A stretch of DNA of 64,000 bases from Calditrichia bacterium (GCA_026983775.1 JALSTK010000006.1:1-64000); one strand, 5' to 3'. Counted from the stretch's first letter, positions 17,072-25,926 are shown. Numbers and translations: made by a program. Notes: a model not told the origin generated them from the letters alone.

Positions 17072-17788
17072 ATGGAAGGAATTCAGGTCTCGACAGAGAT
17101 CGCTGGCAGCCACAATCAGATTTCAATTATCAAAGTGGGTGGTTATATCGATACGACTACCTCTTCAGAGTTGGAACGTGCTCTGGACTCATTACTGAAA
17201 CAAGGTCGGTTTTTCATTATTGTCGATCTGGGCAATGTAGATTACATAAGCAGTGCTGGCTGGGGTATTTTTATCAGTGAAATTAAATCCATTCGTGAGA
17301 ATGGCGGTGATCTGAAATTGGTTCGCATGGTACCTGATGTATATGAAATTTTTGAATTGCTGGAATTTCATCATATTTTGGATGTCTATGATACGGTGGA
17401 TGAGGCCGTAAATAAATTTGAGATGCTCCAGGCCGCCGGCAAACCTGTTGCCAAGGAGATTACATTACCCAAACCCGAACCGGTTAAACAACCGAGTACG
17501 GCTCCGGCAAGCTCCGAATCAGTGGCTCGGTCGGCAGAGGGAGAAGTGGAACAAACGGATGAAGTCGAAACCACCCAACAGGTGGATATCGCCGATTTAA
17601 CGGTTGACGAAAAAATTAAAATCATTGTCAAAGAAAATCCGGCATTAGGTGCATTTAAAATAAAAAAAGAATTAAATACAGCCCGTTTTGGTTATACCAA
17701 GATGGGATGGTTCCAGGTACGGGCGGAATTGGCCAAATTGAATCTGAATTCCAAAGCCCGTCGTTATCAGTTTGCCACGGCTAGTTAA
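17072..17788 (+). CDS. STAS-domain anti-sigma factor antagonist with C-terminal winged-helix-like domain
   Basis: Residues 1-115 form a STAS domain. YISSAGWGI aligns with the SpoIIAA phosphorylation loop, making Ser61 the likely acceptor for the kinase half of the upstream protein and the substrate of its phosphatase half. A low-complexity linker (about 120-170) leads to a C-terminal domain at about 177-238 (KIIVKENPALGAFKIKKEL, LNLNSKARRY). This domain aligns with residues 722-786 of the upstream kinase/phosphatase: K-I-x-x-I, P-x-x-G, I-x-x-E-L, L-x-L-N and R-x-Y are shared. Typical RsbV/SpoIIAA proteins are about 110 residues, so the extension is unusual. The GAGGAGG ribosome site at 17060-17066 fixes the start at 17072. 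Confidence 0.88.
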   Translation: MEGIQVSTEIAGSHNQISIIKVGGYIDTTTSSELERALDSLLKQGRFFIIVDLGNVDYISSAGWGIFISEIKSIRENGGDLKLVRMVPDVYEIFELLEFHHILDVYDTVDEAVNKFEMLQAAGKPVAKEITLPKPEPVKQPSTAPASSESVARSAEGEVEQTDEVETTQQVDIADLTVDEKIKIIVKENPALGAFKIKKELNTARFGYTKMGWFQVRAELAKLNLNSKARRYQFATAS

Positions 17789-17827
17789 TTAATTATTTGT
17801 TTTATTATTTGGTAAGGTAGGTGTTCA

Positions 17828-18328
17828 ATGCCTGTAATAGTCGACATAGCCCTGATTACGGTTATCGGGGTAGGTATTATGTCCAATTTTTTTGGTTTAC
17901 CCGGCAATATTTTAATTGCCTTAAGTACGCTCTTCATGGGTATTACGACCGGTTTTAATCAATTCTCGGTTACTTTTATTTTAACGGTCTTCGCCGTTCT
18001 TTTAGCGTTCGAACTGGTTGAGTTTGTGATGATCTCTTTTACGGCTAGAAGGTTCGGTTCTTCCCGTTGGGGAATCGTCGGTGGAATTATCGGCGGTCTG
18101 TTGGGTGCCGCAACCGGCGCTTTTTTCACACCCATTTTAAGTGTGATTATCTGCTCGATCATCGGGGTTTTTATCGGCGCATTTAGTTTGGAATTCATTA
18201 AACAAGGAAATCTGAAAAGCAGCTTACGCAGTGGTCTGGGTGCCTTTATCGGCAAGATTGGCGGAGTAGCCGTCAAAACCATTGGTGCGTTAACCATGGG
18301 GATCATGATCTTGCAGCGTGCGCTTTAA
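17828..18328 (+). CDS. DUF456-family membrane protein
   Basis: The 166-residue product is almost entirely hydrophobic, with about four to five TM segments. The early FFGLPGNILIAL and the glycine-rich GIVGGIIGGLLGAATGAFF segment are characteristic of DUF456 proteins, whose function is not known. It starts 39 nt after the STAS gene, with GGTAGGTG just before the ATG, and is probably the last gene of the operon, since a hairpin with a T-run follows at 18359-18392. No catalytic residues are apparent. Confidence 0.8.
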   Translation: MPVIVDIALITVIGVGIMSNFFGLPGNILIALSTLFMGITTGFNQFSVTFILTVFAVLLAFELVEFVMISFTARRFGSSRWGIVGGIIGGLLGAATGAFFTPILSVIICSIIGVFIGAFSLEFIKQGNLKSSLRSGLGAFIGKIGGVAVKTIGALTMGIMILQRAL

Positions 18329-18358
18329 CTTGTTATTAATAAGGAAAGCATGTAATTT

Positions 18359-18392
18359 CCCGGAATAGGTAAAATCTGTTTCGGGTTTTTTT
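18359..18392 (+). terminator. Probable intrinsic terminator after the DUF456 gene
   Basis: CCCGGAA (18359-18365) can pair with TTTCGGG (18379-18385) around a 13-nt loop, with one G-T wobble, and is followed directly by seven Ts (18386-18392). The T-run abuts the ATG of the next gene, so the hairpin would both end the upstream operon and sit in the initiation region of the DUF4159 gene, which has no visible Shine-Dalgarno sequence. The stem is modest, hence the limited confidence. Confidence 0.5.
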
Positions 18393-19037
18393 ATGATAAA
18401 GATCTTCTTTTCCGTTTTTCTGATCATATCGTTCTCCTGCAGTCAACCGATTGCACCGGTACGTATTCATTACAGCGGTGGCGGTGACTGGTACGGGAAC
18501 AAAACCACCTGGCTGAATATCCTGCGTGAAGTACATCAGGTGGTAGGGGTGAATACGGCAAAGAGAGAAGTTGCCTATCGGATCACAGACCCGCAATTTA
18601 AAAATTATCCGATTGCTTATATAGCCGGCCACGGCAATATATTTTTCTCTCGGGAAGAAACGGCTGCTTTGCGTCGGTATCTAATTCATGGGGGCTTTTT
18701 GTATGCGGATGATGACTACGGTATGGATATCTCCTTTCGACGAGAAATGAAAAAGGTTTTTCCGGAGTTGAAATTCGTTGAGCTTCCCTTCTCGCATCCC
18801 ATTTATCACGATTATTACCAATTTAAAAACGGGCTGCCTAAAGTACACGAGCATGCCGGAGGCCCTGCCCACGGGTTGGCCCTGATCTATCAAGGACGAA
18901 TGGTTTGTTTCTATAGCTTCAATACGGACATCAGTGATGGTTGCGAAAATGCGGAAATCCATCATGATCCGGAACCGATACGACGCCAGGCCCTGAAGAT
19001 GGCTGTGAACATTTTTTTGTATGCGCTGTTAAATTAA
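18393..19037 (+). CDS. DUF4159-domain exported protein
   Basis: The 214-residue protein has a hydrophobic N-terminus ending in FSC, a possible but non-canonical lipobox. The rest matches the DUF4159 pattern: YSGGGDWYGNKTTW near the start, YIAGHG, a FLYADDDYG segment, and a C-terminal histidine-containing stretch (NAEIHHDPEP). The fold is thought to be glutamine-amidotransferase-like, but no activity is established. In Bacteroidota-type genomes DUF4159 genes often sit beside DUF4175 and BatA/MoxR genes, and here a DUF4175-like gene follows. The start is uncertain because the ATG is preceded by the T-run of a putative terminator and lacks a ribosome site; no better in-frame ATG exists upstream. 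Confidence 0.8.
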   Translation: MIKIFFSVFLIISFSCSQPIAPVRIHYSGGGDWYGNKTTWLNILREVHQVVGVNTAKREVAYRITDPQFKNYPIAYIAGHGNIFFSREETAALRRYLIHGGFLYADDDYGMDISFRREMKKVFPELKFVELPFSHPIYHDYYQFKNGLPKVHEHAGGPAHGLALIYQGRMVCFYSFNTDISDGCENAEIHHDPEPIRRQALKMAVNIFLYALLN

Positions 19038-19164
19038 ATCGGGCCCCGGTTGATCCCTTAAAAGAAATAGAGTGAGAAATATCAGGCCAAAAGGTTGTTG
19101 CAGTTTATCAGATTTTACATTTTAGTAAAAAATATCCTGCGACAAGGTGCAGGAATTTATTTAT

Positions 19165-22100
19165 ATGAATGAAAAAGAACAATATTTTTTAAGCAGTTTA
19201 AGGCGGTATGCCAAACGCTGGTTATGGTTTAATTTTTGGGGCGGATTTACAAGATTCGTACTCATCGTATTGATCTTGTGGATTAGCGTTGCCCTGGCTG
19301 ACCATTTGTTCTTTTTTTCCAGAATAACCCGCTGGGGCCTCTGGTTTGTAAACGCTCCCCTATTGATCGCTTTAGTTTATAAATTGTTATACCCGCCGCT
19401 TTATGCCCTGAGAAAATATAACAGAGACAAAGACTTAACTCCTTTTGCCCGAATGCTTGGGGCCTCTTTCTCTGTTCAGGAGGATGAATTTGTTATTGCC
19501 TGGCAATTGATGACGGACCATGAGCAGCCGGGTACATCACCGGGATTACGTGCCGAAGCTGTGCGGCATTTTTTAAATAAATACGACTCCTCTGTTTTTG
19601 CTTCGAAAATTCATCTGGCCGACTTTTTCCCTTCTATTAAATGGGTTTTAGCCATTATTCTGGGCGCCTTGTTGATAATGGGTTTTCGTTTTCAGGATAT
19701 TTCTATCGCTACCCTTCGTCTGCTTAATCCAACGGCTGATTATTTGCCGACTCCTCAATATCGATTTCGGGTTGAGCCGGGTAATGCCTATTGTTTAAAA
19801 GGTAAACCCATCCAGTTTTCAGTTCATTATAGCGGGCCACCTTTGCAGGAGGTCCATCTGGAGTTGGCTTTGCAAGATAAACCGAAGGAAACCCGCAGTT
19901 ATGTAATGCAAAAGTCGGATTCGGTTTATGTGTTAAAGATGAGAGATATTCGTCAAACCGTTTATTATTATGTGTGGGGTCTGCCTGTTGATGAAAACCA
20001 TTTTGGCGACCGGATCAAATCGGAACGCTATATGATTAAGGTATTGGTGCCTCCGCGGGTGGAAGACCTGCAGGTTGTGGTTATCCCTCCTTCTTATAGT
20101 GCTTTAAAGAAAAGTCGAATGGATAAAAATGTAGGTGATATTTCGGCCCTAACCGGGTCGGAAGTGGAACTTCATTTACATTCCAATAAACTTCTGGCGA
20201 GCGGACAGGTTGTATTTGCTTCCGGGAAAGAAATCCCGTTAAACATCAGCGGGCCCAGAATTTCAGCCCGGTTTACCGTAAAAAAGGAAGATTCCTATCA
20301 TATCATGATACGCGATACATCGGGGTTGGAAAATCAGAAGCCGATTGAATATCAGATCGGCCTGATTCCGGATGATCCTCCTTCTGTGGATATTATACAA
20401 CCCGAAGGCGATGTGGAATCGAATCTGGACGGTCTTTTAATAGTAAAAATGGAAGTCCATGACGATTACGGTATCCGTAACGTCGGGCTGAAGTACCGGA
20501 TTTTAAAAACGCAAAAATCGGAGACGGATTCTTCCTGGCAGTACATTCCGATTGAAAAAGGACAGAGGCGGGTAAAACAGGAGAATCCCCGATTCATCTG
20601 GGATTTTAATACATTGCCGCTTACCTTCGAGGATGTTATCGAATACTACGGACAGGCGGTTGATAATAATGTAATCAGTGGGCCGGGTATCGGTAAAAGC
20701 AAAATTTTACAGATACGGTTTCCTTCACTGCAGGATATATTCGCCGATTTCGATCAAAAGCAGGAAAAACAGGTTGAAGAATTGGAGGATGTGAGTGACA
20801 AGGCCAAAGAGCTTAAAAAAGCTCTGAAGGATTTAGATCGGGAAATGCATCGTGAAAAAAAGATAAACTGGGAAAAGAAGCAGGAGATAGAGAAGAGCAT
20901 CCGAAAGCAGAAGGAGATGCAGAAGCGGGTAGAAGAGATCAAAAAGAATCTGGATGAAATGATCCGGAAATTGGATCAGAAAAATATGCTCTCCCCGAAG
21001 ATACTCGAGAAATACACCAAACTTCAGGAACTTTTTCAAAAGGTGGTTACTCCCGAGCTTATGAAAGCACTTCAAAATCTTCAGAAGGCGATGGATAAAG
21101 CGGACGCACGGCAAGTGAAACAAGCTCTTCAACAATTAAAACTTAATCAGGAAGCATTCGAACGGAATATTGAACGGGCTATGGAATTACTCAAACAGGT
21201 TCAGTTCGAGCAGCGTCTTGATGCATTGATTCAAAAAGCACGCCATCTGAAAGAAGAGCAAAAAAAAATATCGGAACGCATAGAAGATCAGCAAAATCAA
21301 AGGGATCAATCCGCACAGGATATTGCAAAAACCGAAAAGAACCAGGAAAAGGCTTTTAAGGATTTCAGGCAGAGTCTCGAGCGCTTTCGCCGAGAAGAGC
21401 GCTTAGCACAATTTCCTGAAACCCAACAGCAGGTCGATTCCCTTTCAGCTCATGTGAAGAGCGACAGGATGGCTGAGAAAATGCAACAGATGCAGCAGAG
21501 TCTACAGAAAAACCGACTGAATTCGGCCCAACAGAGCTCTCAAAATATGGAACGAAATTTCAGCCGATATCTTCAGTCCTTACAGATGGCTCAGAAGCAC
21601 ATGCTGCAAAAGAGTAAGAAAAAGATTCAGCAAGCGATGCGACGCGCCTTACAACAAATTCTGGAATTATCTCAGAAGCAGGAATCGCTGCAACGCCGTA
21701 CCGGGAAATTGTCACCGCTGAGCGATCAATACAGTAAAATTGCAGAGCAGCAGGAAGGAATCCTGCAAAATTTTAATAAAACGATCAACGATATCATCCG
21801 ATTATCGAAAAAAACATTTTTCATCTCTCCGAACATGAATATGCCTTTACAGGCGGCACGACAAAATATGCAACGCTCGCTTAATCAACTATCCGAGCGC
21901 AATCGTTCCCTGGCACAGGGGAATCAACGGCAAGCAATGAGCTCTATGAATATCAGTGCCCTGCAATTAAAAGCCGCTCTTTCTCAATTAGGTAAGTCAA
22001 AATCGGGAACAGGCTTTGCTCAATTTATGAAGCAATTACAAAAAATGGCCGGATTACAGGGACAAATCAATAACCAGAGTATGAACCTCTTTCAACAACA

Positions 22101-22569
22101 GGGAAATGGAGGCATGCTTTCTGCTCAGCAAAGGGCACAGATGCGAAGACTGGCGGCTCAGCAGGCGGCGATGAGTCAGGCTTTAAAGCAGTTGAGCGAA
22201 CAGAAGAGTCAGCAGGAAAATACTCTGGGGCAGTTGGGCAAGGTGGCCCGGGACATGGAAGAGGTGGCAAAAGATTTGCTGAAACAAAATCTGAATAGAC
22301 GTACTATCGAGCGGCAGCAAAAAATTCTGTCCCGTTTATTGGATGCGCAAAAGTCAGTAAGACAGAGAAAGTATTCCAAGAAACGGAAAGCGGAACAGGC
22401 TAAAAAGTATGCGGTAAAAGACCCCGGGGAAATCGGGGCAACCACGGTTGCCGAAAAAGAAAAGATCGAGCAGGCCTTACGCGCTGCCATGCAGGCCGGT
22501 TATGAGCATGACTATCGTGAGCTGATTGAGGCCTACTTTAAACAGTTGTTACAACGGGAAAGCAAATAA
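19165..22569 (+). CDS. DUF4175-like membrane protein with very long coiled coil
   Basis: The product has about 1134 residues. Three N-terminal hydrophobic segments (about 17-48, 55-75 and 156-174) are followed by a beta-rich periplasmic part and, from about residue 525 to the end, a very long Gln/Glu/Lys-rich coiled coil with many QQ and MQQ runs. This layout matches the DUF4175 group, whose function is unknown. An upstream GTG at 19147 is in frame, but the ATG at 19165 has AGGA about 10 nt ahead and is preferred. It lies 127 nt after the DUF4159 gene, a conserved partnership in related phyla. A structural or tethering role is inference only. Confidence 0.75.
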   Translation: MNEKEQYFLSSLRRYAKRWLWFNFWGGFTRFVLIVLILWISVALADHLFFFSRITRWGLWFVNAPLLIALVYKLLYPPLYALRKYNRDKDLTPFARMLGASFSVQEDEFVIAWQLMTDHEQPGTSPGLRAEAVRHFLNKYDSSVFASKIHLADFFPSIKWVLAIILGALLIMGFRFQDISIATLRLLNPTADYLPTPQYRFRVEPGNAYCLKGKPIQFSVHYSGPPLQEVHLELALQDKPKETRSYVMQKSDSVYVLKMRDIRQTVYYYVWGLPVDENHFGDRIKSERYMIKVLVPPRVEDLQVVVIPPSYSALKKSRMDKNVGDISALTGSEVELHLHSNKLLASGQVVFASGKEIPLNISGPRISARFTVKKEDSYHIMIRDTSGLENQKPIEYQIGLIPDDPPSVDIIQPEGDVESNLDGLLIVKMEVHDDYGIRNVGLKYRILKTQKSETDSSWQYIPIEKGQRRVKQENPRFIWDFNTLPLTFEDVIEYYGQAVDNNVISGPGIGKSKILQIRFPSLQDIFADFDQKQEKQVEELEDVSDKAKELKKALKDLDREMHREKKINWEKKQEIEKSIRKQKEMQKRVEEIKKNLDEMIRKLDQKNMLSPKILEKYTKLQELFQKVVTPELMKALQNLQKAMDKADARQVKQALQQLKLNQEAFERNIERAMELLKQVQFEQRLDALIQKARHLKEEQKKISERIEDQQNQRDQSAQDIAKTEKNQEKAFKDFRQSLERFRREERLAQFPETQQQVDSLSAHVKSDRMAEKMQQMQQSLQKNRLNSAQQSSQNMERNFSRYLQSLQMAQKHMLQKSKKKIQQAMRRALQQILELSQKQESLQRRTGKLSPLSDQYSKIAEQQEGILQNFNKTINDIIRLSKKTFFISPNMNMPLQAARQNMQRSLNQLSERNRSLAQGNQRQAMSSMNISALQLKAALSQLGKSKSGTGFAQFMKQLQKMAGLQGQINNQSMNLFQQQGNGGMLSAQQRAQMRRLAAQQAAMSQALKQLSEQKSQQENTLGQLGKVARDMEEVAKDLLKQNLNRRTIERQQKILSRLLDAQKSVRQRKYSKKRKAEQAKKYAVKDPGEIGATTVAEKEKIEQALRAAMQAGYEHDYRELIEAYFKQLLQRESK

Positions 22570-22575
22570 AAAGTT

Positions 22576-23058
22576 CTATTGATTTTCGTATTCTTGTACG
22601 GTTTTTTCTACGACGACCAACTCAACCCCCGCTTTTTTAAATAGCTCACGGGTCTCCTCCCCGGCATGGTAATAGCGTTTGGCTATAACCTTTTTAATCC
22701 CTACACTGATAATCAACATGGCACATACCCGGCACGGCTCCATTGTGCAATACAGGGTTGTCCCCTCCAGAGGAATACCATAGCGAGCCGCCTGGGCAAT
22801 GGCATTTTGTTCGGCATGGATAGTACGGACGCAATGCTGACGCACCGTGCCGTCTTCATCAATGACTTTACGCAACAGATGCCCTACTTCATCGCAGTGG
22901 GGAAGTCCCGGAGGAGAGCCCACATACCCCGTGCATAAAATACGTTTATCCCGGACAATGATCGCTCCGCTTTTACCGCGATCGCAGGTTGCCCGTTTGG
23001 CCACTTCATCGACCAAATGCATAAAATATTCATCCCAGCTGGGGCGATTTTTGTTCAT
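22576..23058 (-). CDS. dCMP/cytidine deaminase family protein
   Basis: This 160-residue protein is of the usual length for a deoxycytidylate deaminase (ComEB-like), which converts dCMP to dUMP for thymidylate synthesis. The zinc ligands and catalytic glutamate are present: HAEQNAI (His and Glu) and MEPCRVC (two Cys). An extra Cys/His-containing stretch (LPHCDEVGH...) matches the second zinc site found in dCMP deaminases. GGAG precedes the ATG. It converges with the coiled-coil gene, with only 6 nt between stops, and shares a direction with the MBL gene 25 nt upstream. Confidence 0.9.
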   Translation of the reverse strand: MNKNRPSWDEYFMHLVDEVAKRATCDRGKSGAIIVRDKRILCTGYVGSPPGLPHCDEVGHLLRKVIDEDGTVRQHCVRTIHAEQNAIAQAARYGIPLEGTTLYCTMEPCRVCAMLIISVGIKKVIAKRYYHAGEETRELFKKAGVELVVVEKTVQEYENQ

Positions 23059-23083
23059 TAAAAAGCTCCATTCGATTAAAGCA

Positions 23084-23932
23084 CTAAGCTCCTAAGGTGT
23101 CCAGGTCCAGTGTATCGCCTACATTAAGTAATTTTACCCTGTCTTTAAAACGGCGAAACATCATCTGAATAGCCTCAAAACCGGTGCAATGCAAAGGAAC
23201 AATAAACCGAGGATTAATGCGCCTCAGATTTCCAATAATTTGTTCCAATCGTTCTTTAGGGACGTGCGAAAGATGCATGCCGCCCATGATGACAAAAATA
23301 TTTTTGGTGCCCAGTATTCGCATGGCATGACGCGCTGTATTAATCACACCGGAATGGCCGCAGCCCATAAGAATAACCAGCCCTTTGACCGTATTCAATA
23401 TCAAAGCCATATCATCATGCAACTCATCATGAATATAACTCTCCAGTACCCGTTCCTGGTAGCGTTCATCGATATGTTCGTATTTGGAATTGCGGGGGAT
23501 CTCTCCGCTGATCCAGATATCGGGCATAATCTGGGCGGGATTTGTTTTAAAAACAAATTCAGCACCGGAAGAGTGAAGTTTACGCTCCTCCCAGGGAACA
23601 CCTATATCCAGCCTGCCGCCGGGATAAACTTCAAACTTTTTGTTAACCACCGCCGGATGACAGATTACCCTGGTTTTACCGAACTTTTTAATAAAAAAGG
23701 GCAAACCGCCGGTATGATCGTAATGACCGTGACTGAGCACAACCGTATTGATGGAAGCTAAATCGATTTTTAACTGTCCGGCATTCCGTAAAAAAGCATC
23801 CGTCTGTCCTGTATCAAACAGCAGTGAGCCCCGGGGACTGCGCACTAAGATGGAAAGACCCTGTTCTGCTAAAAGATGAGGATTGGCGGCTCTGTTCTCC
23901 GTTAAAATAGTTAATTTAAGATGTTCTAACAT
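23084..23932 (-). CDS. MBL-fold metallohydrolase
   Basis: The 282-residue product belongs to the metallo-beta-lactamase fold. The metal motif is SHGHYDHTGG, with further His in GCGHSGV, GGMHL and PLHCTG. The arrangement matches the COG1237 group annotated as dihydropterin / aminobenzene phosphate synthases (MptA-related to methanopterin work), but bacterial members are mostly uncharacterised and the substrate cannot be read from the sequence. There is no signal peptide, so it is cytoplasmic. An AGGAGG site ahead of the ATG at 23932 gives a firm start. It probably forms a two-gene unit with the deaminase. Confidence 0.85.
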   Translation of the reverse strand: MLEHLKLTILTENRAANPHLLAEQGLSILVRSPRGSLLFDTGQTDAFLRNAGQLKIDLASINTVVLSHGHYDHTGGLPFFIKKFGKTRVICHPAVVNKKFEVYPGGRLDIGVPWEERKLHSSGAEFVFKTNPAQIMPDIWISGEIPRNSKYEHIDERYQERVLESYIHDELHDDMALILNTVKGLVILMGCGHSGVINTARHAMRILGTKNIFVIMGGMHLSHVPKERLEQIIGNLRRINPRFIVPLHCTGFEAIQMMFRRFKDRVKLLNVGDTLDLDTLGA

Positions 23933-24043
23933 GGCCGTTCCTCCTGCTCAAACTATCACACTACCCTTAATATATTCATTTTCTATGAAGAAGGAAATGA
24001 ATTTTAAGAAATATCATCCCCGATCATATAACTGAATTTCCGA

Positions 24044-24877
24044 TTATTTTTTTGGTCTTTCTTTAGGACTCGGTTTTTCTTTTACCGATCGGGTAATCTT
24101 ATCGGCTTCCCATTTTCCCTGCCGGGAAAGAATATAAATACCCAACAAAACCAATGGGATGCTTAGTAATTGTCCCATATCCAATGGCAAATGCGCTTCG
24201 AAAGGTTCCTGAACGGCTTTAAAAAATTCTACGAAGAAACGGAAACTGAAGACCAAAATCAGAAACCATCCAAAGAGCTGCCCCCGTGGTGTTTCGGCTC
24301 CTTTCTTTTTATACAGCATAAGCAGGATAATAAAAATGATCAAATAGGCCAGAGATTCATAAATTTGGGAGGGGTGCCGCGGAATATTATCGACGCGCAC
24401 AAAAATAAAAGCCCAGGGGACATGGGTCGGCCTGCCGATAATTTCGGAATTAAAAAGATTCCCCAGGCGAATGAATGACCCGGCCAAAGCTACAGTAATC
24501 ACAATGCGATCTGTAATCCAAAAAAAGGGTTGATCCGGTTTCTTTTTCGAGTAAAGCCATAAGGCAATCAAAATCCCAATCGCCGCCCCATGGCTGGCCA
24601 GACCTCCCTCCCAGACCATCAATATTTTTATAGGATGGCTCAAATAATAGCCCGGGTCATAAAATAAACAATGACCCAAACGGGCACCGATGACCGTGCC
24701 GAGAAGCATATAGATAAGCAGCGTATCCAGGTCTTGCGGAGGTTTATGCTCTTTCTTGTAAATCCAGTTGAAAATGTATAAACCGACTACGAAAGCAAGC
24801 ATAAATAACAAGCTGTACCAGCGAATCGCAATAAAACCGATACGAAAAATTTCAGGATCAACATCCCATCGAATCAT
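24044..24877 (-). CDS. lgt: Prolipoprotein diacylglyceryl transferase
   Basis: The 277-residue polytopic membrane protein transfers diacylglycerol from phosphatidylglycerol to the lipobox cysteine of prolipoproteins. The family signature GSFIRLGNLFNSEIIGRPT is intact, as are HGAAIG (the conserved His region) and RHPSQIYE. About seven TM segments are seen. A GAGGTC ribosome site lies a few bases ahead of the ATG. Length is typical, with a short basic tail. Lipoprotein candidates at 53200 and 55356 would be its substrates. Confidence 0.95.
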   Translation of the reverse strand: MIRWDVDPEIFRIGFIAIRWYSLLFMLAFVVGLYIFNWIYKKEHKPPQDLDTLLIYMLLGTVIGARLGHCLFYDPGYYLSHPIKILMVWEGGLASHGAAIGILIALWLYSKKKPDQPFFWITDRIVITVALAGSFIRLGNLFNSEIIGRPTHVPWAFIFVRVDNIPRHPSQIYESLAYLIIFIILLMLYKKKGAETPRGQLFGWFLILVFSFRFFVEFFKAVQEPFEAHLPLDMGQLLSIPLVLLGIYILSRQGKWEADKITRSVKEKPSPKERPKK

Positions 24878-24952
24878 TTTGACCTCAGTGATATAATTTT
24901 ATTTCTTGTAAACTAATGGAGTTCGCTCTAAAAACCATGCATTTCACCACGC

Positions 24953-25273
24953 CTAAGGCAAGAGAATGGCCACCAATGTTTTCAACGTAAGCTCAATAAA
25001 AACAATCGGTGTGTTGGGGTGAAAATCAGTAGCCAACCCTTTTTTAATAGTCTCATAAATACAAATCAAATCCTCTGATTATTCATTGCCGCATTTCCGG
25101 AGCAGCCGTGTGTTTATCATCCTGTGCTCTATAAATACAATACGGATGATCGTTTAGTTCCCCCGATCTACAAGAACCGTATCCGGTCTGTTGAAAACAG
25201 AAATCCAAAGTTCACCCGGCCCTATCGGGAAAACAGGTATGAGGAATAAGAAGGCCGATAAAAATCGTTTCAT
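24953..25273 (-). pseudogene. Decayed small secreted-protein gene (possible)
   Basis: On the minus strand an ATG at 25273 with GGAG ahead of it opens a frame that starts with a convincing signal peptide (MKRFLSAFLFLIPVFP) but stops after about 39 codons. Further along the same strand, a stop-free stretch from about 25077 to a TAG at 24953 reads like protein (YETIKKGL, PNTPIVFIELTLKTLVAI) but has no start of its own. The simplest reading is one exported-protein gene broken by frameshift or deletion. No family was recognised. It may equally be a short genuine peptide gene plus chance sequence. Confidence 0.35.
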
Positions 25274-25413
25274 TAAGAGCTCCGAATTCGCATATATAGC
25301 TAAAAATAAAAGAAAAATAAAATAGTTACAAATGGATTTTCATTCTGGATTTAAATACGGAAAAAGCATTATATTCCGAACAGTTCACAAAAATAAATTA
25401 AAGGAGTTGTAAA
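25274..25413. other. AT-rich spacer ahead of ferritin
   Basis: Together with the decayed gene beside it, this region makes up the 536-nt gap between lgt and ferritin. It is strongly AT-rich and should hold the ferritin promoter. A TATATT-like element occurs near 25372, but no convincing -35 partner was found. GGAG lies about 8 nt ahead of the ferritin ATG. No Fur-box palindrome or RNA gene was recognised. Confidence 0.4.
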
Positions 25414-25926
25414 ATGATCAGTAAAAAAATCGAAAAAGCCATAAACCAACAAATCAATGATGAATTTTATTCTTCCTATTACTACATGGCCATGTCGGCC
25501 TATTGCGAAGGTATCGATTTGCCCGGATTTGCCCAGTGGATGATGGTCCAGGCCGATGAAGAGCAAGAACATGGAAAGCGCTTTTATCAATTTCTCTTAG
25601 CGCGGGACGGAAAAGTAGTCTTAGATAAAATAGATAAACCACAGGGCGAATTTAAGTCCATTCTGGATATGTTTGAACATGTCCTGGAACATGAAAAATT
25701 TGTGACCAAGAAAATCAACGAGTTGTATGAATTGGCTTTAAAGGAAAACGACTATCCGCTACAAGTTGAATTACAATGGTTTATCCAGGAGCAGGTGGAA
25801 GAAGAAAAGACGGCCAAAGATATTATCCGGCAAATTAAATGGATCGGCGATCAGTCTACGGCCCTGTTTATGCTGGATCAGAAGATGGCGGAACGGGGCG
25901 GTTCACCTTCGTCTTCTGCGGAATAA
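25414..25926 (+). CDS. ftnA: Bacterial non-haem ferritin
   Basis: The 170-residue protein is the usual size for a bacterial ferritin, a 24-subunit iron-storage shell that oxidises Fe(II). The ferroxidase ligands line up with known members: Glu17 in the first helix, Glu50 and His53 in ADEEQEHG, a further Glu in helix three and the QEQVEEE motif in helix four. No bacterioferritin haem Met is evident. GGAG precedes the ATG. The gene appears to be a single transcription unit, with a 69-nt gap to the crotonase gene. Confidence 0.93.
   Translation: MISKKIEKAINQQINDEFYSSYYYMAMSAYCEGIDLPGFAQWMMVQADEEQEHGKRFYQFLLARDGKVVLDKIDKPQGEFKSILDMFEHVLEHEKFVTKKINELYELALKENDYPLQVELQWFIQEQVEEEKTAKDIIRQIKWIGDQSTALFMLDQKMAERGGSPSSSAE

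Noticed and set aside
17068-17280. Plus-strand frame starting 4 nt before the STAS start
   Set aside because: It runs out of frame with the clear STAS domain, which has its own ribosome site and conserved residues.
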